The translations under genes were made by a program, and so were the position numbers. From Streptomyces albospinus (GTDB lineage Bacteria; Actinomycetota; Actinomycetes; Streptomycetales; Streptomycetaceae): a DNA stretch of 57,605 nt. Each line of letters starts with the position of its first letter. Within the stretch, counting starts at the first letter, position 1. Positions 57,047 to 57,605 of this stretch are shown in pieces. Location: the NCBI RefSeq assembly GCF_014648695.1, contig NZ_BMRP01000019.1, positions 16,643 to 74,247 of the forward strand, written 5' to 3'. The notes beneath the pieces are model-generated. The model was given only the letters and a program-made list of their open reading frames with translations, was not told the DNA's origin and did not search any database.

Positions 57047-57478
57047 CTACCGGCCACCTCCGCTCCGACGGAGCAGGTACGCCGCGCCGCCCGCGAGGGC
57101 CAGCAGGGCGAGTCCGCCGGCCGCCTGGGTCGCGTTGACCCCGTCCGCCCAGCCGCCGCTCACCATGACTGTCTCGGCGTGCCGCGGCCCGTTCGGTCCG
57201 CATTCGACGGTCACCCGGTAGCGGCCGGGCGCCGCCTGCCCGGGGACGCGGACTTCGGCGGCCATCCCGCGCGCGCCCGGCCGCAGGGCCACCGACCCGA
57301 ACAGCGGGGAGACGGCCCGGACGTCGTGGCCGGCGCCGCACCGCCGGGCGTCGCTGATCGTGAACCGCTCGCCGGCCGCCACCGGGTTCGGCTCGACCCG
57401 GGCCGCCGCGCCGGGCGCAGCCGCGCCGAGGGCGACGGCACTGATCAGGACGGCGGCGGACAGGCGCGCAGGCTTCAC
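57047..57478 (-). CDS. Secreted protein with C-terminal membrane anchor
   Basis: 143 residues from GTG 57478 with GGGAG upstream. Signal peptide (residues 1-27; AVLISAVALGAAAPGAAA), a ~85-residue extracellular beta-rich domain with a cysteine pair (DARRCGAGHD, VTVECGPNG) resembling small immunoglobulin-like modules, then a membrane helix (GGLALLALAGGAAYLL) ending RRSGGGR, i.e. a type I envelope protein. No family recognised. The remaining 127 bp to the window end show nothing. Confidence 0.82.
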   Translation of the reverse strand: MKPARLSAAVLISAVALGAAAPGAAARVEPNPVAAGERFTISDARRCGAGHDVRAVSPLFGSVALRPGARGMAAEVRVPGQAAPGRYRVTVECGPNGPRHAETVMVSGGWADGVNATQAAGGLALLALAGGAAYLLRRSGGGR

Positions 57479-57605
57479 GGTCAGCTCCCGGGCCGGCCGG
57501 CCGCGGCCCCTCCGGCCGCCGGAGACGCACACCGGCACACGGCGAGCGAACCACCGGCCGGGGCACCCGGCCAGGCGGGCGCGGCCGGTCAGGTGAAACC
57601 GGGGG

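Overview
The window is a chromosomal segment of a Streptomyces. The evidence is very high GC with strong third-position GC bias, many GTG starts, gene order matching the S. coelicolor argH/argRDBJC - pheTS/infC - glnA4 stretch as I remember it, and lineage-typical families (GPP34, DUF1844, SseB, MocR plus DMT transporter, XRE-TPR regulators). No phage, transposon, plasmid or CRISPR locus was seen. Synteny statements are from memory, not from a search.

Layout. 1-9.9 kb: arginine biosynthesis, all on the minus strand: argC-argJ-argB-argD-argR, then argG and argH. ARG-box-like sites lie before argC and argG. A DUF488 gene, a tRNA-Pro(GGG) with its own terminator, and a lone PstS lipoprotein interrupt the block. 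10-25.5 kb: accessory genes. These are a VOC protein with an AraC regulator, an SDR, GPP34, a DMFA2-like secreted protein, DUF1059, an Rv2258c-like methyltransferase, a LuxR regulator, a decayed HAD hydrolase gene ending in hexamer and heptamer repeat arrays, a GNAT, a head-to-head MocR/DMT pair, DUF1918, a Tat-exported GHL10 hydrolase, 3-hydroxybutyryl-CoA dehydrogenase, and a DMT/LysR divergent pair. 25.5-28.5 kb: a compact module of an XRE-TPR regulator and a NUDIX gene (minus) facing a small coiled-coil membrane protein gene (plus). That small gene carries a TTA (bldA) codon, and the same GTTCACAC-N3-GTGTGAAC palindrome lies upstream of both units. 28.5-36.5 kb: the translation block infC-rpmI-rplT-SpoU methyltransferase-PAS histidine kinase-pheS-pheT. 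infC appears to start at AUC behind a leader with an intrinsic-terminator-like hairpin. 36.5-44 kb: DUF1844, an aquaporin, a type VII-secretion-flavoured trio (membrane protein, mycosin-like protease, SseB), a PLP fold-III aldolase/deaminase and a secreted HAD phosphatase. 44-51 kb: a glnA4-type gamma-glutamylation cluster. SDR, aldehyde dehydrogenase and GlnA-like ligase run on minus; GntR/FadR regulator, amino-acid permease and C26 gamma-glutamyl hydrolase run on plus. A candidate AAGGTAT operator appears at both promoters. 51-56.4 kb: an XRE-cupin regulator divergent from an arylsulfotransferase-family protein and an NCS2 nucleobase permease, with a perfect 10-bp palindrome between them; then a LysR/TDT-transporter divergent pair. 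56.4-57.05 kb: a ~680-bp composite inverted-repeat region with two hairpins that share a 13-nt loop in opposite orientation but have different, fully paired stems. A secreted, C-terminally anchored protein closes the window.

How the genes work together: the arg genes supply the glutamate-to-arginine pathway under ArgR. The infC-pheT block is a translation operon series. The glnA4 block would import an amine, gamma-glutamylate it, oxidise it in two steps and release glutamate. Most other pairs are local regulator-target couples whose operators can be proposed from palindromes in the shared intergenic DNA.
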